Shown here piece after piece: positions 1 through 9,262 of a DNA stretch of 32,662 nucleotides. The notes under the pieces are model-generated. The model was not told the origin of the DNA. It saw only the letters and a list, made by a program, of their open reading frames with translations, and did no database searches. Source of the DNA: Weissella confusa (GTDB lineage Bacteria; Bacillota; Bacilli; Lactobacillales; Lactobacillaceae); NCBI RefSeq assembly GCF_004766315.1, contig NZ_PVSN01000013.1, positions 1-32,662 of the forward strand, read 5' to 3'. Within the stretch, counting starts at the first letter, position 1. The number at the start of each line of letters is the position of its first letter. The position numbers and the translations under genes were made by a program.

Positions 1-2
1 GG

Positions 3-158
3 ACAATCAACACCTTTCGAGACCGTTTGTTAAAAATCGGGGGACGTGTCACTAAGCACGCCCGCAAGGTGATCTTGACGTTAGATAGCCGCATCCAAGA
101 ACAATTCGATGGTCTGTTCTGGCGAGCTTGGGAACGACTAAATGCTTTGTGGCAATAA
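3..158 (+). CDS. IS1380-family transposase, C-terminal 51 residues (partial at window edge)
   Basis: The open frame runs from the window edge to a TAA at 156-158. It contains the stretch RLLKIGGRVTKHARKVIL, which matches the usual IS1380-type (DDE group 1) tail pattern 'LLKIGGR..RHAR...L'. The protein would cut and paste its own element; the catalytic DDE residues lie upstream, outside the window. No conclusion about intactness is possible. The gene runs toward the disrupted glucosidase, so read-through from this element could transcribe it. Confidence 0.7.
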   Translation, partial: TINTFRDRLLKIGGRVTKHARKVILTLDSRIQEQFDGLFWRAWERLNALWQ

Positions 159-246
159 AACAACGAAGTAGATTTTCAAAAAAATAGCAAAATCTGGCTG
201 GTTTTAGTGTGCCCATTTTTCTCAAAAAACGCTCAATCGAAAAAAA

Positions 247-286
247 CACCCTGAAACCGTGCCAAGGTACTGGCAGTTTCAAGGTG
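247..286. terminator. Inverted repeat near the right end of the IS (terminator-like)
   Basis: Arms CACCCTGAAAC (247-257) and GTTTCAAGGTG (276-286) are complementary at 10 of 11 positions, with an inner TGCCA/TGGCA pair. No clean T-run follows directly (ATTTATCG), so this may be a structured IS end or an anti-read-through hairpin, not a strong terminator. Confidence 0.4.
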
Positions 287-344
287 ATTTATCGTATTTT
301 ACTGATTTAGCTGTGGTTAAAAATTTAGTGCATGAATAATCCGG

Positions 345-1991
345 GATCAAGTCTATCCACGTTCATTTCAAGATTCAAACCACGACGGGATTGGTGATAT
401 CCGCGGCATTATTTCACGATTGGATTATATTCGTGATTTGGGGGTCACGATGATTTGGGTCTCACCAGTTTACAAGTCACCGATGGTCGACATGGGGTAT
501 GACATCTCTGACTACCAAGATATTGATCCGCAGTTTGGTTCGATGGACGATTTCAAAGAATTATTGGCCGAGGCTAACAAGCGCGATATGAAAATTATCA
601 TGGACCTCGTCGTGAATCACACGTCGGATGAACACGAGTGGTTCCAAGCGGCGTTGGCGGACAAGCAGAGTCCGTACCGTGATTACTACATTTTCAAGAC
701 GACGACTGATGGGAAAGTGCCAAACAATTGGCGTAGTCTGTTTGGTGGGTCAACGTGGACGGAAGTACCTGGCGAACCTGGCACGTACTACTTCCACAGT
801 TTTGCACCGGAGCAACCTGACTTGAATTGGGAAAATCCAGCTATGCGTCGTGACATTTACGACATGATTAATTGGTGGCTGGAGATTGGCGTTGCTGGTT
901 TCCGTATCGATGCCATTACCCACTTGAAGAAGGATTTGGATTGGGCAAGTTTGCCAAGCGATGGTCCAGACGGGTTGGTATCGGTGCTTAAGAAGGGGCA
1001 AAACCGACCAGGTATCGATGACTTTTTGAGTGAGCTGAAGGCCGAAACCTTTGCGAAGCATGATGCAGTCACAATTGGTGAGGCGTATGGTGTACCGGAT
1101 GAAGATTTGAACAAGTACATCGGGCCAGATGGCTACTTCTCAATGATTTTTGATTTCTCATATATGAACATTGAAGTTGAAAACACGGATGAGTGGTATC
1201 GTGGTCGATCAGAGTGGACGACTAGTGACTTGCGTGAGCACATGTTTAATTCACAAAAGCAGGTGCATGACATTGAAGGATACTTGGGCAATGTATTGGA
1301 AAACCACGATCAACCACGTGTCTTGTCAAAGTTGATTTCGAACGCAGCTTATCGCACGGAAACGGCAGCAAAGACGCTGGTGACAATGTACTACTTTTTG
1401 CCAGGGGTGCCCGTGATTTATCAAGGGCAAGAACTCGGGATGAAGAATTTTAATCGTGAGAGTATTGATGACTTTAACGATGTGTCATCAATTAACAATT
1501 ACGAGATGGCATTGCAAGGTGGCTTGACTGAAGCTGAGGCCCTAGACGTGATTAACAAGAAGTCGCGTGATAATGGCCGTGTACCGATGCAATGGACTCC
1601 GGATGAGTTTGGTGGTTTTTCTGACCAAGTGCCTTGGTTGGCGATGGGGGATGACCGAGATGGTGTTGATGCCCAAACAGAATTAGCCAATCCGGAGTCA
1701 GTGCTCCATTATTACCAAGCGTTGGGGCAACTGCGTCAAAATCCACTTTGGCGTGACTTGATTGTGTCAGGTGAGTTCTATCCATTGTCGGGGATGCCAG
1801 CCGACGTGATTGCGTACCAACGTCGTTTGGGCGGTCGCTTATTGACGGTTGTCATCAACTTGAGTGAGAAGCCAAATCGTGTATCGCTCACGCAACCGGG
1901 CGAAGTGCTTTGCCAAGCAGGTGAGGTGACGCAACGTGGTCATCGTTTCCAGCTGCAACCCTATACGGCGATCGTACTTGGTGTTAAGTAA
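345..1991 (+). pseudogene. GH13 alpha-glucosidase / oligo-1,6-glucosidase, 5' end removed by IS insertion
   Basis: The family hydrolyses alpha-1,4 or alpha-1,6 linkages of short malto- or isomalto-oligosaccharides in the cytosol. The frame is homologous from about position 348 (QVYPRSFQDSNHDGIGDIRG, the beta1 region of GH13_31 enzymes) to the TAA at 1989-1991. Numbering from the TTG at 420, the GH13 motifs are intact: DLVVNHT, GFRIDAI with nucleophile Asp164, TIGEAYG with acid/base Glu221, and ENHDQPR with Asp297. The missing part is only the start codon and roughly the first 10-15 residues. No ATG or GTG start with a ribosome binding site exists before 420, and a start at the TTG would delete the first barrel strand. 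Loss of function is therefore inferred, although the damage is small and recent-looking. Confidence 0.85.
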
Positions 1992-2000
1992 AGAGTTTCC

Positions 2001-2031
2001 AAAAGGCGTCCATGTTCGGACGCCTTTTCTT
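2001..2031 (+). terminator. Rho-independent terminator after the glucosidase
   Basis: Perfect stem AAAAGGCGTCC / GGACGCCTTTT with a short loop, running straight into TTTTCTTG. Confidence 0.85.
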
Positions 2032-2074
2032 GTATACTGGTAATACGACAGATAGATATTGAGGGGTTATGATT

Positions 2075-2251
2075 ATGAATCGTTTCGTGTTACTAATTAT
2101 TGAATTATTGCCAATTATGTTGGCGTCACAATTGGCCTTTACTGAGTTTGGTCAAACTGTGGGGGTGTTGATTGGGTTGGTTGTCTTTGCGGTGGTGTGG
2201 ATTACGTTGGTCCAAGCGGTAGCGCCATATTTCAAAAAGGCTAAGAAGTAG
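2075..2251 (+). CDS. Small membrane protein of unknown function (58 aa)
   Basis: The function is not recognised. The product is almost entirely hydrophobic, with two predicted membrane helices (about residues 3-20 and 28-50) and a short basic tail KKAKK that should lie in the cytoplasm. The ATG at 2075 is chosen over the one at 2069 because the ribosome binding site GAGGGG (2061-2066) is 8 bases from 2075 but only 2 bases from 2069. The stop is 8 bases before the HerA-like gene, which suggests co-transcription with it. The preceding strong terminator means these genes have their own promoter. Confidence 0.65.
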   Translation: MNRFVLLIIELLPIMLASQLAFTEFGQTVGVLIGLVVFAVVWITLVQAVAPYFKKAKK

Positions 2252-2259
2252 GCAGTCTG

Positions 2260-3435
2260 ATGGTAGATATTCAACTGACAAGTGAATTTTCGACTCCAGC
2301 TGACGATCTTTTACGCCAACATTTATTGATTACAGGGGCGACTGGTAGCGGTAAATCAACGAGTGCTGTGACGATTTTGCACGGCCTGTTAGCCACGAAT
2401 CAATCAGCGATTATCATTGATCCGACTGGTGAGTATACAACGCTACCAAACGCCGTTGTTGCGAAGCTAGGTCGTAATGCGTTTATTGATTATGAGCGTT
2501 TGACAGGTGCTGAGTTAGCTGGTTTTTTCGGTGCGACTGGGTCTGAAGAAATCGAAAAAGTGGCGGATGCTTGGCAAAGTTTGAAATTGCAGATGAACGT
2601 TGTGAAGCAGCCAGGCATCTATGGCAAAGTGGGCCGTGAGTGGGCTGTGCATGAGCAATTGCTCGGCAAACTTTACCACTATCCACAACCGGCTGACATG
2701 ACGCTCTTGCCCGCACAGTTACAACAAGAATTTGCGGTGCCGGTTGATGACTTTGACCTAATTGGCCAAGAAATTGACCACGAAGCATTTCGTAAGTTGC
2801 TACCGATTGTGCGACGCATGACGCGCTTAGTAGCGGATTCACGTTTCCAAAAACTGATGAATTTGCCACAACGGGACCGCGACGCTTCGGTAGCGATGCG
2901 AACTGATGTCATGTACTTAATGCAGTTATTCAGTACGCAACGTAGTTCACATAAGTTTTTGGTGATTGATGTTTCCGACTACGCTGATGATTTAGGTTTG
3001 GGTAAGGTTATTGTGTCATTATTGATGACAGCGCTTTTGCGTCTAAATCAAACGTTACCCAACACGTTGCCGGTAACGGTGTTGATTGACGAAGCGCATC
3101 GTTATTTGAGTGAGGCGGATTTGGCGAGCGATGGTATTTTCCGCGTTGCACGTGAGGGACGTAAGGCCGGCCTTTATTTGATGCTGACGACGCAAAGTCC
3201 TCTGGATTTGCCGGCACAATTATTAGGTCAGTTTGGTAATTATTTGATTCATCGATTGAATACGATGAGTGATGTGGCGAATTTGCCAAGCCTAGTTCCG
3301 ATTGCAAAGCGGATTGCCGAGCAAGGCGTAGGTGAAGCTATTTTGAGCGGGATTAATTATGTGCCAGCGCATGAATTGCATGTCATGATGATTCCTGAGA
3401 TGCAACACCGCACCGCCTCACCAAGGTTTTTCTAG
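2260..3435 (+). CDS. HerA/DUF87-type ATP-binding protein (FtsK-HerA superfamily)
   Basis: This is a P-loop ATPase of the HerA-FtsK type, a family of hexameric DNA translocases. Walker A GATGSGKS is at residues 26-33. Walker B with VLIDEAH is around Asp277-Glu278, followed by a sensor-like LTTQSP segment. The N-terminal beta-rich HAS barrel found in archaeal HerA is largely absent, since the P-loop starts within 30 residues. The start at 2260 is the first ATG after the upstream stop at 2251; only a weak GGCAG-like site precedes it, consistent with translational coupling. The next gene, a PAP2 phosphatase, starts 14 bases later. No NurA nuclease partner is visible, so a role in DNA end processing is not supported. 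The substrate is unknown. Confidence 0.8.
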   Translation: MVDIQLTSEFSTPADDLLRQHLLITGATGSGKSTSAVTILHGLLATNQSAIIIDPTGEYTTLPNAVVAKLGRNAFIDYERLTGAELAGFFGATGSEEIEKVADAWQSLKLQMNVVKQPGIYGKVGREWAVHEQLLGKLYHYPQPADMTLLPAQLQQEFAVPVDDFDLIGQEIDHEAFRKLLPIVRRMTRLVADSRFQKLMNLPQRDRDASVAMRTDVMYLMQLFSTQRSSHKFLVIDVSDYADDLGLGKVIVSLLMTALLRLNQTLPNTLPVTVLIDEAHRYLSEADLASDGIFRVAREGRKAGLYLMLTTQSPLDLPAQLLGQFGNYLIHRLNTMSDVANLPSLVPIAKRIAEQGVGEAILSGINYVPAHELHVMMIPEMQHRTASPRFF

Positions 3436-3449
3436 AGAGGACTATGTAG

Positions 3450-4076
3450 ATGTGGCATAAGAGATTTGCAACGGGTGTTAGCTTGGTTGCAGCGGTGATA
3501 TTTGTTGTCTTCACAGTGGGTGTGATGCAACATGCAGGCTGGGTGACAGCATATGATAACAGTGGGGTGGCATTGATTCGTCATTTTAGCGCAGCAAAGA
3601 CGGCGTTCTTTAAGGCAGTTACGTTCTTCGCTGAACCGGCGACTGGCGTTGTGTTGACAGCAATTGCGGTGATTATTGCCGCGGTACGTCGTCGTTGGCG
3701 CATTGCAGCGTACATCGCAACGAGTGTCATTGGATCAACGATCTTAATGAAAATTATCAAGACAATCGTGCAACGCCCGCGCCCAACGGTTGACCGCATT
3801 ATTCCTGAAAGTGGTTTTTCATTTCCATCAGGACATTCGGTTAATGCAGTCGCGTTTTATGGCGCGTTGCTAGTATTGGGCTTTTTCTACTTGCGTCGTC
3901 GCTGGCTAAAAGCAATCGTGATGCTAGTATTGGCAGCTGAGATTGTCTTGCTACCAATTAGTCGCGTTTATCTTGGCGTACACTACCCAAGTGACGTGAC
4001 GGCTGAATTGTTGCTTGGCTTAGTGGTGATGTTGACCGCTACGACGTTTGTGTTGCAACCGAAAAAATTGAAGTAA
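3450..4076 (+). CDS. PAP2-family membrane phosphatase
   Basis: Members remove phosphate from lipid phosphates such as phosphatidate or undecaprenyl pyrophosphate at the membrane. All three PAP2 motifs are present: K-x6-RP (Lys104 to Arg111-Pro112), PSGH (126-129), and SR-x5-H-x3-D (Ser171, Arg172, His178, Asp182), the last holding the catalytic histidine. About six membrane helices surround them. The length of 208 residues is typical. A GAGAGG site lies 11 bases before the ATG. A bidirectional terminator follows immediately. A role in recycling undecaprenyl pyrophosphate is possible but not shown. Confidence 0.88.
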   Translation: MWHKRFATGVSLVAAVIFVVFTVGVMQHAGWVTAYDNSGVALIRHFSAAKTAFFKAVTFFAEPATGVVLTAIAVIIAAVRRRWRIAAYIATSVIGSTILMKIIKTIVQRPRPTVDRIIPESGFSFPSGHSVNAVAFYGALLVLGFFYLRRRWLKAIVMLVLAAEIVLLPISRVYLGVHYPSDVTAELLLGLVVMLTATTFVLQPKKLK

Positions 4077-4080
4077 ACAG

Positions 4081-4122
4081 AAAACTCGCTCCTGAACGTA
4101 TGTTGTTCAGAAGCGAGTTTTT
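4081..4122. terminator. Bidirectional terminator between convergent genes
   Basis: Stem AAAACTCGCT..CTGAAC / GTTCAG AAGCGAGTTTT with a short loop. It is flanked by A-rich and T-rich runs, so it can serve both the PAP2 gene (plus) and the gene ending at 4128 (minus). Confidence 0.85.
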
Positions 4123-4127
4123 AAATG

Positions 4128-4418
4128 CTATTTTTTTGGTGGTGCTGGAATGAACGTGTCCAAGGCTGACCAGAAGGAAACCAAAGAGAACACAATCAAG
4201 AAGTGCCACAACACGGTTTGAAGCGCGTTGCCGTAAGTGTTTGTGTACGTGTTGATTGGACGCTGTACGACAATCAAGGCAATCAATTCTTCGACCCCGA
4301 TAATGAGGGCGGTCAACGCAATGGCCGCCGCGAGCACGGCACCAGTAAGCAAGATGAATGATGCGATGTGTTGGGCAATCCACTTAATTGACCAAGACTT
4401 TGCAACCGTATGATTCAT
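4128..4418 (-). CDS. Small two-helix membrane protein of unknown function (96 aa)
   Basis: The function is not recognised. The protein starts MNHTVAKSWS and has two long hydrophobic segments, at about residues 16-45 and 66-88, ending in a proline/lysine tail (APPKK). The architecture resembles phosphate-starvation-inducible (PsiE-like) small membrane proteins, but this is only a resemblance. The ATG at 4418 is preferred over a longer frame starting at 4496, because a strong GGAGGG site lies 8 bases upstream of 4418 and a promoter lies inside the longer frame. Confidence 0.7.
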   Translation of the reverse strand: MNHTVAKSWSIKWIAQHIASFILLTGAVLAAAIALTALIIGVEELIALIVVQRPINTYTNTYGNALQTVLWHFLIVFSLVSFWSALDTFIPAPPKK

Positions 4419-4451
4419 GTTTGTTTCCCTCCATTTGAACTCAATACTACC

Positions 4452-4479
4452 ATTATACGTGAATTCGGACAGATTTGAA
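4452..4479 (-). promoter_or_regulatory. Promoter for the small membrane protein gene (minus strand)
   Basis: On the minus strand there is a perfect TATAAT (4452-4457) with TTCAAA (4474-4479) upstream and a 16-base spacer. The start codon is at 4418. Confidence 0.6.
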
Positions 4480-4545
4480 AAGGAACCTTGTACCAAGTGG
4501 GCAAATATGACAAACTAAACGTATTGTATTGATGGGAGTATAGAT

Positions 4546-5946
4546 ATGACAAAAGACACACAAGCAGTCGACTCAAAGATTATTTGGGCGATTGTTGGAA
4601 CGGGGATTCTGGCGTTTACGGGTATTTTGACTGAAACGTCAATGAACGTCACGTTCCCAGATTTGATGAAACAATTTGATATCTCGCTGAGCGTTGTGCA
4701 ATGGCTGACTACAGCTTACCTGCTCATGGTGTCATTGATTATGACAACGTCAGCATTTTTGAAGGCGAAATTTAATCCCCGCATGATCTTTATGATTGCA
4801 ATTATTGCGTTTTTGATTGGGGATGTCGTGGCAATCTTGTCGCACTCATTTGCCTTGTTGCTAGTCGGACGTATCATCTAGGGAATTGGTACTGGTGTGA
4901 TTACGCCGTTGGTGTTCAACATTATTTTGGAAAACGTGCCGATGTCGCAAATTGGCAAGTACATGGGATTTGGGACGATGATTCTGTCTTTGGCACCAGC
5001 GTTCGGACCAATCTTTGGAGGGGTGGTAGCCTACTATCTTGGCTGGCGCGAAATTTTCTTGTTGGTCTTGCCGGTCGCGTTCTTGTCACTGGTGATTACG
5101 TATAAGACCATTCCAACGGCACATACGCGTAATGACGCGTTTAAGTTCGATTATTTGAGCTTTGCCTTGCTGGCGGTGGCTTTCACAAGTTTCTTGTGGG
5201 CCTTGAGCCAACTAGAGCATGGTTCAGTCAACGCTATCATGTTTGGATTGTTTGTTGTGGCGGTGGCAGCCTTTGTTGGGTTCCTGTACCGCTCAAAGCG
5301 TAGTAGCAAGCAATTCTTGAACCTTGGTATTTTTAAGGTGAAGGCCTTGCGCTTTGCAATGTTGGGATACGTGACGTACATGTTTACCAATTTGATGGTT
5401 AACTTTGCAGTGCCAACGTTTGTGCAATTGACGCTTGGCGCAAGTACGATGATTGCCGGTTTCGCTTTGATGCCAGGTTCGTTGGCTGGCGCGTTGTTGA
5501 ATCCAATCTACGGTCGTCTTTACGACACCCGTGGGGCAAAGATGCCATTGTTGCTTGGAAACTTTTTGTTTGTTGTCGTCATGGCAGTTTGGTCAGCAAT
5601 GACATTGAACGCAACCGTGATTTCAATGACGATTTTCTACTTGTTGATGACGTTGGGACGTAACTTGGCCTTTGGAACATCAATGACGGCCGGGTTAGCA
5701 CAATTGTCATTGCCAGAACGTGCCGATGGAAATGCCATCTTTAACACGGCCCAACAATTCGCAGGGGCAATCGGAACGACGATTGCATCATTGTTGATGC
5801 GTGTGAATCCAGCTGATCATGCCAGTGTGGCGCACCAAACCGCAGTTGGTGCCCGCAATGTCTTCTTGTTCATGCTGGTGTTGGGAGTGTTGAACTTTGT
5901 TTGGTTCAAAATCTTCCTACGTAATGACAAGCCATATACAGAATAA
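4546..5946 (+). pseudogene. MFS multidrug exporter (DHA2/EmrB-QacA type) with an in-frame amber stop
   Basis: The family exports drugs or metabolites by proton antiport across the cell membrane. The frame from ATG 4546 to TAA 5946 is 467 codons with one internal stop, TAG at 4879-4881. Downstream coding continues in the same frame without loss. The local context is GRII-stop-GIGTGVITPL, where family members usually have Gln, so a single CAG-to-TAG change explains it. The C motif (APAFGPIFGGVVAYYLGW) and about 14 membrane helices are otherwise intact, with GATGGGAG as the ribosome binding site. The nonsense position, after about four helices, should abolish transport unless the stop is suppressed. 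Sequencing error is the alternative. Confidence 0.88.
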
Positions 5947-5973
5947 TTACTTATTTAAATTTAATAGATATTG

Positions 5974-6005
5974 AAAGGTGTTAGGTTATAACTAACACCT
6001 TTTTG
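5974..6005 (+). terminator. Rho-independent terminator after the MFS gene
   Basis: AAAGGTGTTAG / CTAACACCTTT stem around a GTTATAA loop, followed by a T-run. It separates the broken exporter from uvrA. Confidence 0.85.
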
Positions 6006-6015
6006 ACTTTCAATG

Positions 6016-6021
6016 TATAAT
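6016..6021 (+). promoter_or_regulatory. Candidate -10 box of uvrA
   Basis: A perfect TATAAT lies 39 bases before the uvrA start. No good -35 is visible at 16-18 bases, where the sequence is the terminator stem. I see no inverted repeat resembling an SOS operator here. Confidence 0.45.
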
Positions 6022-6059
6022 GAAACTAACTAAAACTACATGAAGGAGGCCGCAAATAT

Positions 6060-8909
6060 ATGGCCAACGACTGGATTAACATTCACGGTGCCCGCGCTCA
6101 CAATTTGAAAAATGTGGACGTGGCAATTCCCCGTGATAAATTTGTGGTAATGACCGGTTTGTCGGGATCAGGAAAAAGTTCGCTGGCTTTTGACACGTTG
6201 TATGCCGAAGGTCAACGTCGTTATGTTGAAAGTTTGTCTGCCTATGCCCGTCAATTTTTGGGACAAATGGATAAGCCTGATGTTGATGCGATTGAAGGGT
6301 TGAGTCCTGCAATTTCAATTGACCAAAAGACGACATCAAAGAACCCACGTTCAACGGTTGGTACGGTTACGGAAATTAACGATTACTACCGTTTGCTATT
6401 CGCGCGTGTGGGTCAACCAGATCCGGCTGAAGACGGCACGATTGTTAAGACATCAATTGATCAAATGTTGAACTATTTGACGGATGCCCTCGATGAAGGC
6501 ACGCGTATGCAAGTCTTGTCACCAATTGTGCGTCACAAGCGCGGTTCACATGCGTCAGCTTTTGAGCGTATTCAAAAAGAAGGTTTCGTGCGTGTTGTCG
6601 TCGATGGTGACATGCATGAAGTGACTGATGAATTCGAATTGGATAAGAACAAGTACCACGATATCTCAATTGTGGTTGATCGTATTATTTTGCGTGACGG
6701 TTCACGTGCTCGTTTGTTCGAATCATTTGAATCAGCAATGCGCATGGCCGATGGCGTGGTGACTGTGGATGTCATTGGTGGTGAGCCAATTACATTTTCT
6801 GATCACTATACGGGTGCCCTTAAGGACTTCGCCGTTGGTAAGTTGGAGCCACAACTTTTCTCATTCAACGCACCAATGGGAGCGTGTGAAATCTGTGGTG
6901 GATTGGGGATGACGCTTGAGGTCGACGTTGACCGTGTTATCCCAGATAAGTCAAAGACATTGGCTGATGGTGCGATTGTTGCCTGGAACCCAATTTCTTC
7001 TTCATACTACCCAGAGATGTTGCGTCAATTTGCTGAGCAATTTGGTATTCCAATGGATGTGCCATTTGAAGAATTGACGGCTGATCAACAAGATATGGTG
7101 TTGTACGGTTCACGTTTGAAGCCATTCCACTTCCACTATGAAAATGATTTTGGTGGGGTGCGTGATGTTGATTTGCCATTCGAAGGTGTCATGAACAACA
7201 TTGACCGCCGTTACCGTGAGTCAAACTCTGACTTTACGCGTGAGCAAATGCGCGGTTATATGGACGAATTGACTTGCTCTGCTTGTGACGGTTACCGTTT
7301 GAACCCGGCTGCATTGTCAGTTAAGGTTGGCAACAAGCACATCGGTCAAATTTCAGAAATGCCCGTCGACCAAGAATTGGATTTCTTTAAGGACGTTAAG
7401 TTCGGTGAGCAAGATTCACAAATCGCTGAGCCAATCGTTAAGGAAATTACGGACCGTTTGAGCTTCTTGAAGAATGTTGGGTTGGATTACCTAACGTTGT
7501 CTCGTTCTGCCCGTACGCTTTCTGGTGGTGAGGCGCAACGTATTCGTTTGGCAACGCAAATCGGTTCAAACCTATCAGGGGTGATGTACGTCTTGGACGA
7601 GCCATCAATCGGGTTGCACCAACGTGATAATGATCGTTTGATCAATTCATTGAAGCAAATGCGTGATTTGGGTAATACGTTGATTGTTGTTGAACACGAC
7701 GAAGATACCATGAAGGCAGCCGACTATATCATCGACGTTGGTCCCGGCGCTGGTGATCACGGTGGTGAGATTATGGCCACTGGAACGCCTGAAGAAATCG
7801 AAGCCAATGAGAATTCATTGACGGGACAATACCTATCAGGAAAGAAGTTTATTCCAGTTCCCGAAACACGCCGTGAAGGTAATGGTCAAAAGATTACCAT
7901 CACTGGCGCAGCTGAAAACAACTTGAAGAACGTCAAGGTCGACTTCCCATTGGGTAAGTTTGTGGCCGTGACGGGTGTGTCTGGATCGGGGAAGTCAACG
8001 CTGGTTAATTCAATTTTGAAGCGTGCGTTGAAGATGGAATTGAACAACAATTCTGAAAAGCCTGGTAAGTACAAGAAGATGACTGGCTTTGAGAACGTCG
8101 ACAAGATTGTTGACATCGACCAAAGTCCAATCGGTCGTACGCCACGTTCTAACCCAGCAACATATACGGGTGTTTTCGACGACATTCGCACATTGTTCGC
8201 ACAAACGAATGAAGCCAAGTTGCGTGGTTATAACAAGGGACGTTTCTCATTTAACACCAAGGGTGGGCGTTGTGAGGCATGTAAGGGTGACGGTGTCATC
8301 AAGATTGAAATGAACTTCTTGCCTGACGTTTACGTGACGTGTGAAGTTTGTGGCGGAACGCGATACAACTCAGAAACATTGGAAGTTACTTACCGCGGTT
8401 TGACGATTGCGGACGTCTTGAACTTGACGGCTGAGCAAGCGGTTGAATTCTTTGCGCCAATCCCAAAGATTCGTCGCAAGTTGCAAACGATTGTTGATGT
8501 TGGCCTTGGTTATGTAACGCTTGGTCAATCAGCAACGACTTTGTCTGGTGGTGAAGCGCAACGTATGAAGTTGGCCTCAGAATTGCAACGTAAGTCAACT
8601 GGTAAGACGTTCTACATTTTGGACGAGCCAACGACTGGTTTGCACGTGGACGACATTTCACGTTTGCTAGAAGTGTTGCAACGACTTGTTGACGGTGGAA
8701 ACACAGTCTTGGTTATTGAACACAATTTGGATGTTATTAAGACAGCCGACTGGTTGATCGACATGGGGCCAGAAGGCGGAGAAGGCGGTGGAACGGTGCT
8801 TGCGACTGGTACACCAGAAGATATCGCAGCAGTACCAGAGTCATACACTGGTCAATATCTTGGCCCGATTATGGAACGAGATCGTGCCCGTGCAGCAGCG
8901 GTACAATAA
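6060..8909 (+). CDS. uvrA: UvrA, excinuclease ABC damage-recognition ATPase
   Basis: UvrA dimers find bulky DNA lesions and load UvrB in nucleotide excision repair. The protein has two ABC ATPase halves: Walker A GLSGSGKS at 33-40 and GVSGSGKS from residue 639, plus two LSGGEAQR signature motifs near residues 484 and 829. The length of 949 residues is normal. The C-terminal zinc module is complete (CEACKGDG and CEVCGG). The N-terminal zinc site keeps only its second pair (Cys276 and Cys279): where relatives have a first CxxC, this protein reads [13 protein letters not shown] strong GGAGG site sits about 12 bases before the ATG. uvrB, often adjacent in relatives, is not in this window; an MFS gene occupies that place. 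Confidence 0.97.
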   Translation: MANDWINIHGARAHNLKNVDVAIPRDKFVVMTGLSGSGKSSLAFDTLYAEGQRRYVESLSAYARQFLGQMDKPDVDAIEGLSPAISIDQKTTSKNPRSTVGTVTEINDYYRLLFARVGQPDPAEDGTIVKTSIDQMLNYLTDALDEGTRMQVLSPIVRHKRGSHASAFERIQKEGFVRVVVDGDMHEVTDEFELDKNKYHDISIVVDRIILRDGSRARLFESFESAMRMADGVVTVDVIGGEPITFSDHYTGALKDFAVGKLEPQLFSFNAPMGACEICGGLGMTLEVDVDRVIPDKSKTLADGAIVAWNPISSSYYPEMLRQFAEQFGIPMDVPFEELTADQQDMVLYGSRLKPFHFHYENDFGGVRDVDLPFEGVMNNIDRRYRESNSDFTREQMRGYMDELTCSACDGYRLNPAALSVKVGNKHIGQISEMPVDQELDFFKDVKFGEQDSQIAEPIVKEITDRLSFLKNVGLDYLTLSRSARTLSGGEAQRIRLATQIGSNLSGVMYVLDEPSIGLHQRDNDRLINSLKQMRDLGNTLIVVEHDEDTMKAADYIIDVGPGAGDHGGEIMATGTPEEIEANENSLTGQYLSGKKFIPVPETRREGNGQKITITGAAENNLKNVKVDFPLGKFVAVTGVSGSGKSTLVNSILKRALKMELNNNSEKPGKYKKMTGFENVDKIVDIDQSPIGRTPRSNPATYTGVFDDIRTLFAQTNEAKLRGYNKGRFSFNTKGGRCEACKGDGVIKIEMNFLPDVYVTCEVCGGTRYNSETLEVTYRGLTIADVLNLTAEQAVEFFAPIPKIRRKLQTIVDVGLGYVTLGQSATTLSGGEAQRMKLASELQRKSTGKTFYILDEPTTGLHVDDISRLLEVLQRLVDGGNTVLVIEHNLDVIKTADWLIDMGPEGGEGGGTVLATGTPEDIAAVPESYTGQYLGPIMERDRARAAAVQ

Positions 8910-8924
8910 AACTGCCCTTTTTGG

Positions 8925-8953
8925 TTGCCGATATGTTGGGAACCGTGTATACT
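8925..8953 (+). promoter_or_regulatory. Promoter of the 40-residue basic protein gene
   Basis: TTGCCG (8925-8930), a 17-base spacer, and TATACT (8948-8953) form a near-consensus sigma-A promoter, 58 bases before the start codon at 9011. Confidence 0.75.
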
Positions 8954-9010
8954 TTCTTTTTGTAAGTTCTATTTATTCGAATATATAAAACAAAAAGTGA
9001 GGTAAACATC

Positions 9011-9133
9011 ATGGCTGAAAAGTTGGATGTGGCATCAGCTCGTCGTAAGATGAAGAGCCCAAACATTAAGACTCGCAAGCGTGCTTTGAAGGCATTGCAC
9101 GATGCACGCAAGGCAGCAAGCAGCAAGAAGTAA
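9011..9133 (+). CDS. Very small basic protein of unknown function (40 aa)
   Basis: The frame ATG 9011 to TAA 9133 encodes 40 residues, beginning MAEKLDVASARRKMKSPNIK and ending in KAASSKK. It is rich in Lys, Arg and Ala (14 Lys/Arg, 9 Ala), has no cysteine, and would form an amphipathic or nucleic-acid-binding helix. It is supported by its own 17-base-spacer promoter, a GTGAGG ribosome binding site 7-8 bases before the ATG, and a dedicated terminator 8 bases after the stop. Ala/Arg/Lys-rich composition and a monocistronic layout suggest an abundant nucleic-acid- or ribosome-associated protein, which is inference only. Confidence 0.75.
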   Translation: MAEKLDVASARRKMKSPNIKTRKRALKALHDARKAASSKK

Positions 9134-9140
9134 TCAAAGA

Positions 9141-9171
9141 AACCAGTTCACCACGGTGGACTGGTTTTTTT
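9141..9171 (+). terminator. Rho-independent terminator after the 40-residue gene
   Basis: AACCAGTTCACC pairs with GGTGGACTGGTT (one G-U pair), followed by a run of T. Confidence 0.88.
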
Positions 9172-9222
9172 GTGCCGTTGTTTGCGAAATGATTAACCAC
9201 ATAGCCGGGCGTGTCCAATAAA

Positions 9223-9231
9223 TGGTATAAT
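9223..9231 (+). promoter_or_regulatory. Extended -10 promoter of the rapZ operon
   Basis: TGG immediately before a perfect TATAAT (9226-9231) makes an extended -10 element. The -35 region is poor, as is common for this class. The start codon is 32 bases downstream of the -10, with GGAGG between. Confidence 0.65.
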
Positions 9232-9262
9232 GTTAGCACGATAAAAACGGAGGACGGAAACC

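Larger units (their letters stand above)
1..344 (+). mobile_element. 3' part of an IS1380-family insertion sequence (left part outside the window)
   Basis: The window opens inside a transposase reading frame that ends at 158. It is followed by about 185 bases of non-coding DNA, and then the sequence switches abruptly into an alpha-glucosidase reading frame. The proposed right end is the CGG at 342-344, because IS1380-family terminal repeats usually begin CC(T/G), so the opposite end finishes (A/C)GG. The family assignment rests on the transposase tail. The exact terminus and the target duplication cannot be confirmed because the left end is not present. Confidence 0.65.

Noticed and set aside
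420-1991. Treating the alpha-glucosidase as a complete gene starting at TTG 420.
   Set aside because: Clear homology continues upstream to about 348, and there is no ribosome binding site before 420.
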